DNA of 64,000 nt from Nakamurella lactea DSM 19367 (GCF_000426645.1 NZ_AUFT01000006.1:396441-460440), one strand, 5' to 3'; counted from the stretch's first letter, positions 37,723 to 48,863 are shown. Numbers and translations: made by a program. Notes: a model not told the origin generated them from the sequence alone.

Positions 37723-40700
37723 CAGCGCACCCCCGCCCGCAGTCGCAGGCCCCGTGGGGTGACGGCGAACCCGTTGTCCTGCAGTACCTGCGGCAGCGGT
37801 CCGGTCAGGTCGGGACCGACCGCGTCGACGCCGTCGATCCGGCGCACCGTCATCCCGCCGAGCCGGCCGCCGCGGACCAGGCCGGCCAGCGCGCCGGCGG
37901 CAGCAGTGAGCCGGGCGGCATCGCCGGTGAAGCTGAGCAGCGACCGTCCGCCGCGTTCGGCGTACAGCACCGGGGCGCCGCCGAGCAGCACGACGACCGC
38001 TCCGGCCCGCCTGGCCGGCCGGTGCTTCTCGGCGAGCTCACCCCGGTCCGGCCAGGGCAGCGCGGCGCCGTAGGGATTCGCCGGGTCGGCCGCCGCCAAC
38101 ACCACCGGCTGGTCAGCGGGCCCGGCCGCGCCGCCCGCCAGCGGGTCGGTCGAGGTCCGCAGCCGGTCGACCGCACCGGAGGTGCCGAACTGCGCGGCGC
38201 CGAGTCCCTCGACGAAGTACCCGCGACGTACCCGGCCGGTCTCCTCGAATGCGGACAGCACCCGATACACGCCGCCGAACCCGCCCGGCACGTCCTCGGC
38301 CAGCACCGCCCCGCGGGTGACGATGCCGTGCCGGTCGAGCAAGGTCTCGGCCGCGGCGTGCGCCCTGATCGTCGGATCCACCTCGGCAGCGGGCAACAGC
38401 GACCAGGCGCCGCCGACCATCGGCGGCACCCGGGTGCTGCGGCCGGCCGCCATCGCCGCCAGCCCGCCGCCCCGGCCCATCCGCAGCCGGGGCGGCCGGC
38501 TGGGCTGGCGGTGGGTGGTCCGGCCGCCGGACATCCTGGCCCGCAACGGCGCCAGCGTGCCGGCCGTCAGCCAGCCGGCGAACACCAACTCCCACAACGC
38601 TTCCGTCAGGTCTGCGTCGGATACCGGCTCGTCGAGCTGCCCGGCCGCCGCATCCGCCAGCGGCCGGAAGAAGTAGGCACCGCCACCGCCCAGCACCTGC
38701 ACCAGTGCCCGGTACGCGACTCCCGCCGGCACCTCCCCGGGGATCGGCAGGGTGAGCGCGGCACTGTCGGCCGGGTGCAGGCTGATCCAGCCGTCGTCGG
38801 CCGCCGGCGCACCGTGGCCGGCCCACAACACCTCGCCGGTGGCCAGCAACTCGTCCAGCATCGCCGGCGCGTAGTCGGGCACCCTGGCGGGCAACACCAA
38901 CGTCTCGACGGCGGACGCCGGCAACCGCACCCCGGCGAGTTGTTCGACCGCCCGCAGCACACCGTCCACCCCGCGCAAGCGGCCGGACCCGCTCGCCCCG
39001 ATGCCGTTCCAGGCCGGCAGGAACGTCGAGAGCTGGCGCGGATCAACGGGTTCCACGTCGGCGCGCAGCGCAGCCAGCGACCGCCGGCGGAGCAGTCGGA
39101 GCACCTCGGCATCGACGTACTCCCGGCCGGGGTTCCCCGCGGTGGCGGCGGCATCCAGCGGGTCGACGGGTTCGGCACCGGGCGGGCGCAGCTCGCCCTC
39201 GGCGATCCGGCCGGTGGAGGCCAGCCGGCGCAGCGCGTCGGACACCACAGCGACGCCGAGCCCGTATCTGACGGCCGGCGCGGCCGGTACGAATGGCCCG
39301 CGGGTACGGGCGTAACGGCCGATCAGCGACCCAATCGGATCGTCGACCGGCGTCAGGTAGGCCTCGGCAACGCCGACCGGCAACGCCACCCCCAGCCCGT
39401 CCCGGAGCAGCGCGGCGTCGTTCGGATCGGCATAGCAGTCGCGGCCACCGACCCGGACCGACAGCGCTCGCCGGGCCGCGACCAGCTCGGTCAGCGCGAC
39501 CAGCGCCGTACCAGGTTCGACCAGCACGCTCCTGACGGCCACCTCGTCGGCCGTCAGCGGGCCGAGGATCCTGAGCAGATCGGCGATCTCGTCGATGTTG
39601 CGGGCCCGGCGTTGCTCCGCGAGCCGCTGCAGTTCCGACTCGGTGGTGACCACCGATGCCGGATCGAGCAGGTCGCGCAGCACCGGCACGTCGGGCCCGC
39701 CGAGCAATTCGGCGAGCAACCCGGGGTCGAGGGTGAGCGCTGCCGCCCGGCGCTCGGCCAGCGGCGAGTCGCCGTCGTAGATGTATTGCGCGACGTAGCC
39801 GAACAGTAGGGACGAGGCGAACGGGCTGGGAGCGGCGGTCTGCACCTCGACCAGCCGGACGGTGCGGGCGGCGAGTCGCCGCTGCACCTCTACCAGGGCC
39901 GGAACGTCGAACACGTCCTGCAGGCATTCCCGGACCGCCTCGGCGACGATCGGGAACGACGGGTACTTCGCTGCCACCTCGAGCAGCTGGGCGGCTCGCA
40001 GCCGCTGCTGCCACAGCGGCTGCCTCGACCCGATCTGCCTGCGCGGCAACAGCAGCGCCCGGGCGGCGCACTCGCGGAAGCGGGCGGCGAAGACCGCCGA
40101 TCCGCCGATCTGCTCGGTCACCTCCGCGGTGACGGTGTCCGGGTCCAGCACCAGCAGCTCGGCCAGATCGGGCAGCCCACCGTCGTACTCCAGGTCCGGC
40201 AGCCGCAGCACGATGCCGTCGTCGGCGTGCATGGCCGAGACGTCGACCCCGAACCGCTCCCGCATCCGGGCGGCGATCACCAGCGCCCACGGCGCGTGCA
40301 CGGCCGCCCCGTAGGGCGAGTGCAATACCAGCCGCCAGTCGCCGAGCTCGTCGCGGAACCGTTCCAGCACCAGGGTTTTCTCGTCCGGCACCAGGCCGGT
40401 GGCGGCCTTCTGCTCGGCCAGGTAGCCGACCACGTTCGCCCTGGCGTTGGCGTCAAGGCCGATCGCGGCGAGTCGTTCGTCAGCCGCGGCCGACTGCGCC
40501 GCACCCGCTGCGCTGTCGGCGATCTCCCGGACGAAGGCCCCGTGCGCACGCCCGAGCTCGGCCGGCCGGCCGAGGGTGTCGCCCTTCCAGAACGGCAGCC
40601 GGCCGGGCAACCCGGTCGCCGGCACCACCTGCACCTGGTCGTGGGTGATGTCGACGATCCGCCAGCTGCTGGACCCGAGCGCGAACACATCGCCGACCCG

Positions 40701-42494
40701 CGACTCGTAGACCATCTCCTCGTCGAGTTCGCCGACCCGCCGACCGGGGCCGTCCCCCGACGCTAGGAACACCCCGAACAGCCCGCGGTCCGGGATGGTG
40801 CCACCGGAGGTGTTGGCCAGCATCTGCGCACCCGGTCGGCCGACCAGCCGCCCGGTCGTCCGGTCCCAGTTGAGCCGCGGCCGCAACTCGGCAAACTCCT
40901 CGCTGGGATACCGGCCGGAGAGCATGTCCAACACGGCGTCCAACGGTCCGCGGCCGAGAGCCGCGAACGGGGCGCTGCGCCGCAGCAGCGCATGCAGCTC
41001 GTCGACGGTGATCGGCTCCATCGCCACGATCGCCACGATCTGCTGGGCCAGCACGTCCAGCGGCAGCGAGGTCGCCGACAGCTGTTCGATCTCGCCGGAC
41101 CGCATCCGCTCGGCGACCACCGCCGTTGACAGCAGATCGCCGCGGAACTTCGGGAACATCACCCCGTGACTGGGTGCCCCCACCTGATGGCCGGCCCGGC
41201 CGATCCGCTGCAGGCCGCCGGCGACGCTGGGCGGCGCCTCCACCTGGATCACCAGATCGACCGCGCCCATGTCGATGCCGAGCTCAAGGCTCGAGGTGGC
41301 CACCACGGCCGGCAGCACCCCGGTCTTCAGCTCGTTCTCGATGATCGATCGCTGCTCGGCCGAGACACTACCGTGGTGCGCCTTCGCCAGAACCGTTGCG
41401 GCGCCGAAGGATCGGCCGGACTGGGCCATCAGCTGGGCCGGCGGCGGACTGTCGTGGTCGATCTCGACACCGGTGCGCTCGGCGTGGATCTCGTTGATCC
41501 TGGCCGTCAACCGCTCGGCAAGTCGACGGGAATTGGCGAACACGATGGTCGAGTGATGGGCGGTGATCAGATCGGCCACCCGTTCCTCGACATGCGGCCA
41601 GATGGACGTCCGGCGGACGTCGCCGGAGGCGGGACCGGTGAGATCTTCGGCCGGGCCGCCGAGCGCGGACATGTCCTCCACCGGGACCACCACGTCGACG
41701 TCGATCACCTTGCTCGTGGGTGGGTCGACGACGGTGACCGGCCGGCCGCCGGTCAGGAACCTGGCCGCCTCCTGCACCGGGCGGACGGTGGCCGACAACC
41801 CGATCCGCTGGGCCGGCCGGTCCAGCAGGGCATCCAGCCGGTCGAGTGAAACGGCCAGGTGCGCACCGCGTTTGGAGCCGGCGATCGAATGCACCTCGTC
41901 GATGATCACGGTGTCGACGCCGACCAGCATCTCCCTGGCCCGGCTGGTCAGCAGCAGGAACAGCGATTCCGGGGTGGTGATCAGGATGTCCGCCCCATAG
42001 CGACTGAAGGCCCGGCGATCCGCCGCCGGGGTGTCGCCGGACCTGACGGCGACGGTGACCTCCGGCGGCGCCAGCCCACGCGCCCTGGCCAGGCCGGCGA
42101 CGCCGGCGATCGGCGACCGCAGGTTGCGTTCGACGTCGACCGCGAGCGCCTTGATCGGCGAGAGGTACAGCACCCGGCAGCGCCGGTGCGGGTCGACCCG
42201 GGGCCCTGCGCTGCCGATTTCGGCTGTGACGATTTCGTTGATGGCCGACAGGAAGGCGGCAAGGGTCTTGCCGGAGCCGGTGGGTGCCACCACCAAGGTG
42301 TGGTCGCCGCTGCCGATCGCGCGCCAGGCCCCGACCTGCGCCGGCGTCGGCTGCGCGAACGCCGCGGCGAACCAGTCCCTGACCAACGGCGAGAAGCGGG
42401 CCAGTGGATCGCCGGGGGCGCCCGGGCCGCCCGCCGCACCGGTGGACTCCGGCGGGTCGGTGGATTCCGGCGGGCCGGCTGGACCTCTACTCAC
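37722..42494 (-). CDS. lhr: large helicase-related protein Lhr, ATP-dependent 3'-5' helicase
   Basis: A 1590-residue superfamily 2 DNA helicase. Motif I APTGSGKTLA is near residue 70, motif II DEVH (VIIDEVHSIAG) near 197, and motif VI RIGRAGHQVG near 425. Then come the winged-helix and Lhr-core regions (to about 860), and the long C-terminal Lhr extension containing further domains. Lhr is a mismatch-tolerant translocase involved in the DNA damage response. GTG at 42494 is chosen; the open frame reaches far upstream but without family sequence. Length is a little above the usual 1500-1540 residues. It is coupled to nei2. Confidence 0.95.
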   Translation of the reverse strand: MSRGPAGPPESTDPPESTGAAGGPGAPGDPLARFSPLVRDWFAAAFAQPTPAQVGAWRAIGSGDHTLVVAPTGSGKTLAAFLSAINEIVTAEIGSAGPRVDPHRRCRVLYLSPIKALAVDVERNLRSPIAGVAGLARARGLAPPEVTVAVRSGDTPAADRRAFSRYGADILITTPESLFLLLTSRAREMLVGVDTVIIDEVHSIAGSKRGAHLAVSLDRLDALLDRPAQRIGLSATVRPVQEAARFLTGGRPVTVVDPPTSKVIDVDVVVPVEDMSALGGPAEDLTGPASGDVRRTSIWPHVEERVADLITAHHSTIVFANSRRLAERLTARINEIHAERTGVEIDHDSPPPAQLMAQSGRSFGAATVLAKAHHGSVSAEQRSIIENELKTGVLPAVVATSSLELGIDMGAVDLVIQVEAPPSVAGGLQRIGRAGHQVGAPSHGVMFPKFRGDLLSTAVVAERMRSGEIEQLSATSLPLDVLAQQIVAIVAMEPITVDELHALLRRSAPFAALGRGPLDAVLDMLSGRYPSEEFAELRPRLNWDRTTGRLVGRPGAQMLANTSGGTIPDRGLFGVFLASGDGPGRRVGELDEEMVYESRVGDVFALGSSSWRIVDITHDQVQVVPATGLPGRLPFWKGDTLGRPAELGRAHGAFVREIADSAAGAAQSAAADERLAAIGLDANARANVVGYLAEQKAATGLVPDEKTLVLERFRDELGDWRLVLHSPYGAAVHAPWALVIAARMRERFGVDVSAMHADDGIVLRLPDLEYDGGLPDLAELLVLDPDTVTAEVTEQIGGSAVFAARFRECAARALLLPRRQIGSRQPLWQQRLRAAQLLEVAAKYPSFPIVAEAVRECLQDVFDVPALVEVQRRLAARTVRLVEVQTAAPSPFASSLLFGYVAQYIYDGDSPLAERRAAALTLDPGLLAELLGGPDVPVLRDLLDPASVVTTESELQRLAEQRRARNIDEIADLLRILGPLTADEVAVRSVLVEPGTALVALTELVAARRALSVRVGGRDCYADPNDAALLRDGLGVALPVGVAEAYLTPVDDPIGSLIGRYARTRGPFVPAAPAVRYGLGVAVVSDALRRLASTGRIAEGELRPPGAEPVDPLDAAATAGNPGREYVDAEVLRLLRRRSLAALRADVEPVDPRQLSTFLPAWNGIGASGSGRLRGVDGVLRAVEQLAGVRLPASAVETLVLPARVPDYAPAMLDELLATGEVLWAGHGAPAADDGWISLHPADSAALTLPIPGEVPAGVAYRALVQVLGGGGAYFFRPLADAAAGQLDEPVSDADLTEALWELVFAGWLTAGTLAPLRARMSGGRTTHRQPSRPPRLRMGRGGGLAAMAAGRSTRVPPMVGGAWSLLPAAEVDPTIRAHAAAETLLDRHGIVTRGAVLAEDVPGGFGGVYRVLSAFEETGRVRRGYFVEGLGAAQFGTSGAVDRLRTSTDPLAGGAAGPADQPVVLAAADPANPYGAALPWPDRGELAEKHRPARRAGAVVVLLGGAPVLYAERGGRSLLSFTGDAARLTAAAGALAGLVRGGRLGGMTVRRIDGVDAVGPDLTGPLPQVLQDNGFAVTPRGLRLRAGVR

Positions 42495-42581
42495 CCACCC
42501 ATTGTGTCCTGCGGCACTGACACTGCGGGGCGGGCCGAATTGGGATCGACGCGACCGCGCTGCAGTTGACAGGATCCGACG

Positions 42582-43145
42582 ATGCCCCAACGCACGCTCA
42601 CGACCGACCGGCTGACGCTGGTTCCGTTGACCGATGACCATCTCGAGTACGAGGTGGAGCTGGACTCGGACCCGGAGGTGATGCGCTACCTCGATCCCGG
42701 TCGCCCGCGCTCCCGCAGCGAAGTGACCGAGTTGCACCATGGCAGGCTGGCCGTCGCCGATCGGGTGCCCGGTCTCGGATTCTGGGCCGGGTTCACCGAC
42801 GGCGGGTTCGTCGGCTGGTGGATCCTCGAGCCGCCGGAACGCCCGGACCAGGGGCCCGTTCGCGGTCAGGCCGAGCTCGGCTATCGGCTGCTGCGACGGC
42901 ATTGGCGCCGCGGACTGGCCGGCGAGGGCGCCCGCCGCCTGCTGCAGCACGGGTTCGCCGACCTCGGTCTCGACCGGATCTTCGCCGAGACGATGGCCGT
43001 CAACACCGCCTCGCGCGCAACGATGAAGTCGGTCGGGTTGACCTATGTCCGCACGTTCCACCAGGACTGGGAACACCCGTTGCCCGGGACGGAACACGGA
43101 GAGGTCGAGTACGCGATCACCCGTGAGCAGTGGCTCGGGCGCTGA
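42582..43145 (+). CDS. GNAT family N-acetyltransferase (RimJ/RimL-like)
   Basis: A 187-residue acetyltransferase beginning TTDRLTLVPLTDDHLEYEVEL, the typical start of the RimL-like group. The acetyl-CoA loop is degenerate but placed in HWRRGLAGEGARRLLQHGF (R-R-G-L-A-G-E-G), followed by LDRIFAETMAVNTASRATMKSVGL, the usual motif B. AGGAT lies 7 nt before ATG 42582. The acceptor, perhaps a ribosomal protein or small molecule, is unknown. Divergent from lhr and followed 34 nt later by the gntR gene. Confidence 0.88.
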   Translation: MPQRTLTTDRLTLVPLTDDHLEYEVELDSDPEVMRYLDPGRPRSRSEVTELHHGRLAVADRVPGLGFWAGFTDGGFVGWWILEPPERPDQGPVRGQAELGYRLLRRHWRRGLAGEGARRLLQHGFADLGLDRIFAETMAVNTASRATMKSVGLTYVRTFHQDWEHPLPGTEHGEVEYAITREQWLGR

Positions 43146-43179
43146 CGACTTCGTCGAACTACCTGTACTATACAAATCT

Positions 43180-43182
<3 letters not shown>
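43142..43182 (+). promoter_or_regulatory. gntR promoter, leaderless, with TGTA-CTA-TACA operator
   Basis: CTGACG (43142-43147) and TACTAT (43166-43171) are 18 bp apart. The ATG at 43180 follows 8 nt after the -10 and has no Shine-Dalgarno. The dyad TGTA-CTA-TACA at 43164-43174 overlaps the -10 box and resembles the short GTx-TAC-type sites of HutC-class GntR proteins. Confidence 0.55.
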
Positions 43183-45001
<1,819 letters not shown>

Positions 45002-45012
45002 CACCGAGCCCG

Positions 45013-45083
45013 TCTTCGGGGTACCAAATCCGTCCTCGCCCGAGTACCAGTGGGTAACGTCGACGAAGGTGGTACCCCGAAGA
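45013..45083. repeat. 14-bp-arm inverted repeat between rfbB and a convergent gene
   Basis: TCTTCGGGGTACCA (45013-45026) and TGGTACCCCGAAGA (45070-45083) are perfect complements 43 nt apart. The centre includes GAGTACC and GGGTAAC, related to the arms. It fills the space between two convergent stop codons and may terminate both. Confidence 0.75.
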
Positions 45084-45087
45084 GCCG

Positions 45088-45993
45088 CTATCGGCGGCCG
45101 GACCGGGACTCCGCACGGCGAATCGCTCGCTCCACCCGGCCCCGGATCAACTCGAGATCATCGAGGTCTGCCCAAACGAATCGCACGACCTCGTAGCCGA
45201 GTTCCCGCAACTGGTCCTCCCGTTGCTTCTCCTTGAAAACGTCTGCCGGCGTCTGGTACTTGATCTGGCCATCGAACTCGATGATCACTCGAGCGGTGTC
45301 CAAGACGAAGTCGACTCTGGCTCGGACTTCCGGGAAGGCCACCTGCGGCGTCACCGCGAAGCCCAGCAGCTTCAGCGCAATCCGCAGCCGACTCTCCCCC
45401 GGCGACTCCGAACTTTCGTCCAGCAGCTCGAGCATGGATCTGCTGGCACCATTTCCGGGCACATGTCGCAGCAACTCGACCGCGGCACCGAGGTCAGCCA
45501 GGGTCGCCAGCTTGCGGTGCAGCAAGGCATCGCCGGCGACGATCGCCGACATTCGGCCGTGCTGCTGTCCGTATTGCACCACCGCCACCGCCGGCGGGAC
45601 GACCTCGGTCGGCGACGCCCAGCCGGCCGGGGCCGGATGTAGCACCAAACCACGGCGACGACGGGCGTGGTCGTCGTTCGACCTGGTCAGGTGAACGGTC
45701 GCGGCAGCCCACAGGTAGAGCGGCAGGCCATGCCAGAGAACCGCCGTCTGATGGCTGGCGACCGCGCGCCCGGCGAAAGTGTTGACCAGTGCGCGCGCGG
45801 TCAACAGGTGGCGTTGCTCGCGGCTCTCGATCGGTCCAACCGTGTACCAACCCTTGGCCAGTCGCAGGACGGCTTTTCGCCGGATCAGCAGCGCCAATCG
45901 ATCCACCGTGACGCCGGCCAGTGCTGCCTGGGCGGCGTTGAACAGCCCGGCGCTTCCCGCGATGGTTGCCAGTAGCGCAATTTCTTCCCCCAT
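45088..45993 (-). CDS. AbiEi-like HTH protein with C-terminal DUF559/PD-(D/E)XK nuclease-like domain
   Basis: A 301-residue protein. The N-terminal part (LLATIAGSAGLFNAAQAALAGVTVDRLALLIRRK split by helices, then GWYTVG) looks like the winged-helix domain of AbiEi-type antitoxins, and the middle (AVASHQTAVLWHGLPLY) fits their C-terminal part. The last 90 residues match DUF559, a Vsr-like fold: DFVL...IIEFDGQIKY with Asp, Glu-Phe-Asp and Lys, then REDQLRELGYEVVRF. Such fusions are common in actinobacteria as solitary genes, and no AbiEii toxin is adjacent. ATG at 45993 is used, without a clear ribosome binding site. Function unknown. Confidence 0.8.
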   Translation of the reverse strand: MGEEIALLATIAGSAGLFNAAQAALAGVTVDRLALLIRRKAVLRLAKGWYTVGPIESREQRHLLTARALVNTFAGRAVASHQTAVLWHGLPLYLWAAATVHLTRSNDDHARRRRGLVLHPAPAGWASPTEVVPPAVAVVQYGQQHGRMSAIVAGDALLHRKLATLADLGAAVELLRHVPGNGASRSMLELLDESSESPGESRLRIALKLLGFAVTPQVAFPEVRARVDFVLDTARVIIEFDGQIKYQTPADVFKEKQREDQLRELGYEVVRFVWADLDDLELIRGRVERAIRRAESRSGRR

Positions 45994-46046
45994 GACGAGC
46001 AAGCCTCGACCATCGTTGGCGGCAGCGGCCGAGTCGCAGCAGGTTC

Positions 46047-46076
46047 TGTGGACAAACCTGGGCGGGTGGACAAACC
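46047..46076 (-). repeat. 12-bp direct repeats upstream of the AbiEi/DUF559-like gene
   Basis: GTGGACAAACCT occurs at 46047-46058 and again at 46065-46076, a period of 18 bp, 54-83 nt upstream of the start at 45993. The rest of the 45994-46203 gap shows no gene. Confidence 0.7.
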
Positions 46077-46203
46077 TTGCTGGGCCGGACCTCGGGATAG
46101 GAACTCGGACTCCGTGGCCCACCGGTGGTATCTCGAAGTCGAGAATCGCGCGGGGTCGGCGCCGACGGTCATCCGGCAGGACCCGCGGACCCGGAATATT
46201 AGC

Positions 46204-46232
46204 TTGTGAGTGAGCACTCACTCAGTTACTGT
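46204..46232 (+). promoter_or_regulatory. tetR promoter with operator in the spacer
   Basis: TTGTGA (46204-46209) and TACTGT (46227-46232) are 17 bp apart. The dyad TGAGTGA-GCAC-TCACTCA at 46207-46224 fills the spacer. A GTG at 46240 lies 7 nt past the -10 box. Confidence 0.7.
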
Positions 46233-46239
46233 GGTCGAC

Positions 46240-46968
46240 GTGTCCCCCAGAGCCAGGCCGATGTCCCCGGACGAGCGACGGCAGTCGATCGTCACGGCGA
46301 CCCGACCGCTGGTCCGGGAGCACGGCCGGGAATTGACCACCAAGCAGATCGCCGCGGCGGCCGGAGTGGCCGAGGGCACGCTGTTCCGCGTCTTCGACGA
46401 CAAGGAGGCCATCTTACGGGCGGTGGTGGTCGACGCGATCGATCCGAAGCCGGTACTCGCCGAGATCGATGCCATGGACCGCGACGCACCACTGCACGAG
46501 CTGATCTCGGACCTGGTGGCCGCGATGAAGGACCGGGTCCAAGAGATCTTCCAGATCGCGATGGCGATCCGGTGGATGCCGGAGTGGGCGATGGAGCGCC
46601 ACGTCGAACTCGATCCGGTCCAGCAGCGCATCGTCGATCTGCTCGATCACCGTCGCCACGAGCTGTCCGTCGAGCCGACAACGGCCGCGGAAGTGTTGCG
46701 GCTGCTCATCTTCTCCAGCACCCACCCGATGATCAACGAGGGCCGGCCGCTGGCCGCGGTCGACATCGTCGAGGTGCTGCTGGACGGCGTCCGCCGCCGG
46801 CCCGCCGGGATCCCGAGCACGACAACGGCGGTGGCCGCCCGCCGCCGGCCGGCCACGGCCGTCGGCGCCGACTCCATCGGCGCCGACGTCATCCGTGCCG
46901 ACGTCGCCACGGCTGCGCCGTCAGCGAAAACCCGCCGCAGAAGATCGCCCAGCGCGAACACGTCTTGA
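46240..46968 (+). CDS. TetR-family transcriptional regulator
   Basis: A 242-residue regulator. The HTH domain lies near residues 10-55 (TTKQIAAAAGVAEGTLFRVFDDKEAIL), followed by a helical ligand domain and an unusual Arg/Ala-rich tail of about 55 residues. GTG at 46240 is preferred: the open frame begins at 46210, but that codon lies inside the operator, and 46240 fits a leaderless mRNA. ATG 46261 is an alternative. It precedes the two ABC exporter genes by 161 nt and probably controls them. Confidence 0.9.
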   Translation: MSPRARPMSPDERRQSIVTATRPLVREHGRELTTKQIAAAAGVAEGTLFRVFDDKEAILRAVVVDAIDPKPVLAEIDAMDRDAPLHELISDLVAAMKDRVQEIFQIAMAIRWMPEWAMERHVELDPVQQRIVDLLDHRRHELSVEPTTAAEVLRLLIFSSTHPMINEGRPLAAVDIVEVLLDGVRRRPAGIPSTTTAVAARRRPATAVGADSIGADVIRADVATAAPSAKTRRRRSPSANTS

Positions 46969-47129
46969 CCGCTACCCGACGTGAGGGTCGATCGTTACTC
47001 CCACGTCGGTGTCCAGTTCCACCAAGCCCGGCGCCGACGCCGGGCTGCCCGGTCAGAGTCGCCCGACACGGCTCGCGCAGCACACACAACAGCACCCGCA
47101 ACTCGACACCACCACCGGAAGGACCGGCA

Positions 47130-48863
47130 ATGCTGCTCCGCCTACTCCGCACCTATCTGGCGCCGTACAAGGCGCCGATCGGGGCGGTGATCGTTCTCCA
47201 ACTCATCGGCACCATCGCCTCGTTGTACCTGCCGAGCCTGAACGCCGACGTCATCGACGACGGCGTCGCCAAGGGCGACATCGGCACCATTTGGGGTCTC
47301 GGTGGGGTGATGCTGGCCGTCACCGCTGTGCAGATCGTCTGCAGCATCGCGGCCGTCTACTTCGGCGCGAAGGTCGCGATGGCCTTCGGCCGGGACGTCC
47401 GGCAGGGCCTGTTCGACAAGGTCGGCACCTTCGCCGACCGCGAGGTCCAGCACTTCACCCCGGCCTCGCTGATCACCCGCAACACCAACGACGTCACCCA
47501 GGTGCAGACCCTGGTGGTGATGACCTTCACCCTGCTGGTGATGGCGCCGATCATGTGCATCGGCGGCATCATCATGGCCCTGCGGCAGGACGCGGGGCTG
47601 TCCTGGTTGCTGCTGGTCGCGGTGCCGCTGCTGCTGATCTGCATCGGTGCCATCGTCATCAAGATGGTCCCCGGGTTCCGGGTGATGCAGAAGAAGCTGG
47701 ACAACATCAACCGGGTGATGCGCGAGCAGATCACCGGTATCCGGGTGGTCCGCGCGTTCGTCCGGGAACCCCAGGAGACCAAACGGTTCGGCGTCGCGAA
47801 CGACGAACTCGCCAGGGTGTCGCTGCGGGTCGGACGACTGATGGCGCTGATGTTCCCGGTGGTGATGCTGATCCTCAACGCCTCCAGCGTCGCGGTGCTC
47901 TGGTTCGGTGGCCATCGGGTCAACACCGACACCATCCAGGTCGGCTCCCTGATGGCCTTCCTGAACTATCTGATCCAGATCCTGATGTCGGTGATGATGG
48001 CGACCTTCATGTCCGTGATGATCCCGCGGGCCGCGGTCAGCGCGGAGCGGATCAAGGAGGTGCTGGACACCGAATCGTCGGTGCAGGCTCCCGAATCCGC
48101 CGTACCGGCGCCCGCCGCCGTCGGCATCGTCGAATTCGCGGATGTCGAATTCTCCTACCCCGGGGCTGACGAACCAGTGCTGACGAACATCAGCTTCAGC
48201 GCCAGGCCGGGCCAGACCACCGCAGTGATCGGCTCCACCGGATCCGGCAAGACCACGCTGATCTCGTTGATCCCCAGGCTGTTCGACGTGACCGGCGGAC
48301 GGGTCCTGCTGGACGGGTTGGACGTTCGCAGCTACGACCCGGACGACCTGTGGGCCAGGATCGGCCTCATTCCGCAGAAGGCCTTCCTGTTCTCCGGAAC
48401 GGTGGCCAGCAACCTGCGCTACGGCAACCCGGACGCCACCGACGAGGAACTGTGGGACGCCCTGCGGGTGGCCCAGTCGGAGGACTTCGTCCGAGCCATG
48501 GCGCAGGGGTTGGAATCGCCGATCTCCCAGGGCGGTACCAACGTCTCCGGCGGCCAGCGGCAGCGGTTGGCGATCGCCAGGGCCCTGGTCAAGAAGCCGC
48601 CGGTGTACCTGTTCGACGACTCGTTCTCCGCCTTGGACGTGGCCACCGATGCCAGACTTCGGGCCGCACTGAGGCCCAGAACCAGAGATGCCAGCGTGAT
48701 CGTTGTGGCGCAACGGGTTTCGACCATTCGGGACGCCGACTCGATCGTGGTGCTGGACAACGGCCGGATCGTCGGCATCGGCCGGCACCACGACCTGTTG
48801 GACAGCTGCCCGACGTACGCCGAGATCGTCGAGTCCCAGATGAGCGTGGAGGAGGCAGCATGA
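47130..48863 (+). CDS. heterodimeric ABC exporter, subunit with degenerate ATPase site
   Basis: A 577-residue fused membrane-ATPase half-transporter of the multidrug/lipid exporter class. Six transmembrane helices lie in residues 15-290. The nucleotide-binding domain has Walker A GSTGSGKTTL near 368 and a canonical signature VSGGQRQ, but Walker B ends YLFDDSFSALD, with Asp where the catalytic Glu should be, and the switch residue is Gln in VVAQRVST instead of His. This matches the degenerate partner of pairs such as TM287/288 or BmrC/D. ATG 47130 follows GGAAGGA. It overlaps its partner by ATGA. Confidence 0.94.
   Translation: MLLRLLRTYLAPYKAPIGAVIVLQLIGTIASLYLPSLNADVIDDGVAKGDIGTIWGLGGVMLAVTAVQIVCSIAAVYFGAKVAMAFGRDVRQGLFDKVGTFADREVQHFTPASLITRNTNDVTQVQTLVVMTFTLLVMAPIMCIGGIIMALRQDAGLSWLLLVAVPLLLICIGAIVIKMVPGFRVMQKKLDNINRVMREQITGIRVVRAFVREPQETKRFGVANDELARVSLRVGRLMALMFPVVMLILNASSVAVLWFGGHRVNTDTIQVGSLMAFLNYLIQILMSVMMATFMSVMIPRAAVSAERIKEVLDTESSVQAPESAVPAPAAVGIVEFADVEFSYPGADEPVLTNISFSARPGQTTAVIGSTGSGKTTLISLIPRLFDVTGGRVLLDGLDVRSYDPDDLWARIGLIPQKAFLFSGTVASNLRYGNPDATDEELWDALRVAQSEDFVRAMAQGLESPISQGGTNVSGGQRQRLAIARALVKKPPVYLFDDSFSALDVATDARLRAALRPRTRDASVIVVAQRVSTIRDADSIVVLDNGRIVGIGRHHDLLDSCPTYAEIVESQMSVEEAA

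Noticed and set aside
37218..39809. Plus-strand 863-codon frame opposite lhr and nei
   Set aside because: Rich in Arg, Pro and Gly with no recognisable domain; it crosses the antisense of two clear genes.
45088..45993. Complete AbiE toxin-antitoxin system
   Set aside because: Only an AbiEi-like domain is present; there is no AbiEii nucleotidyltransferase gene beside it, and the C-terminus is DUF559-like.
46210..46239. GTG at 46210 as the tetR start
   Set aside because: It falls inside the predicted operator, between the -35 and -10 boxes; GTG 46240 fits the promoter better.
47142..48791. Minus-strand 549-codon frame opposite the ABC exporter
   Set aside because: His/Asp/Gln-rich antisense frame with no ribosome binding site; the plus strand encodes a complete ABC subunit.
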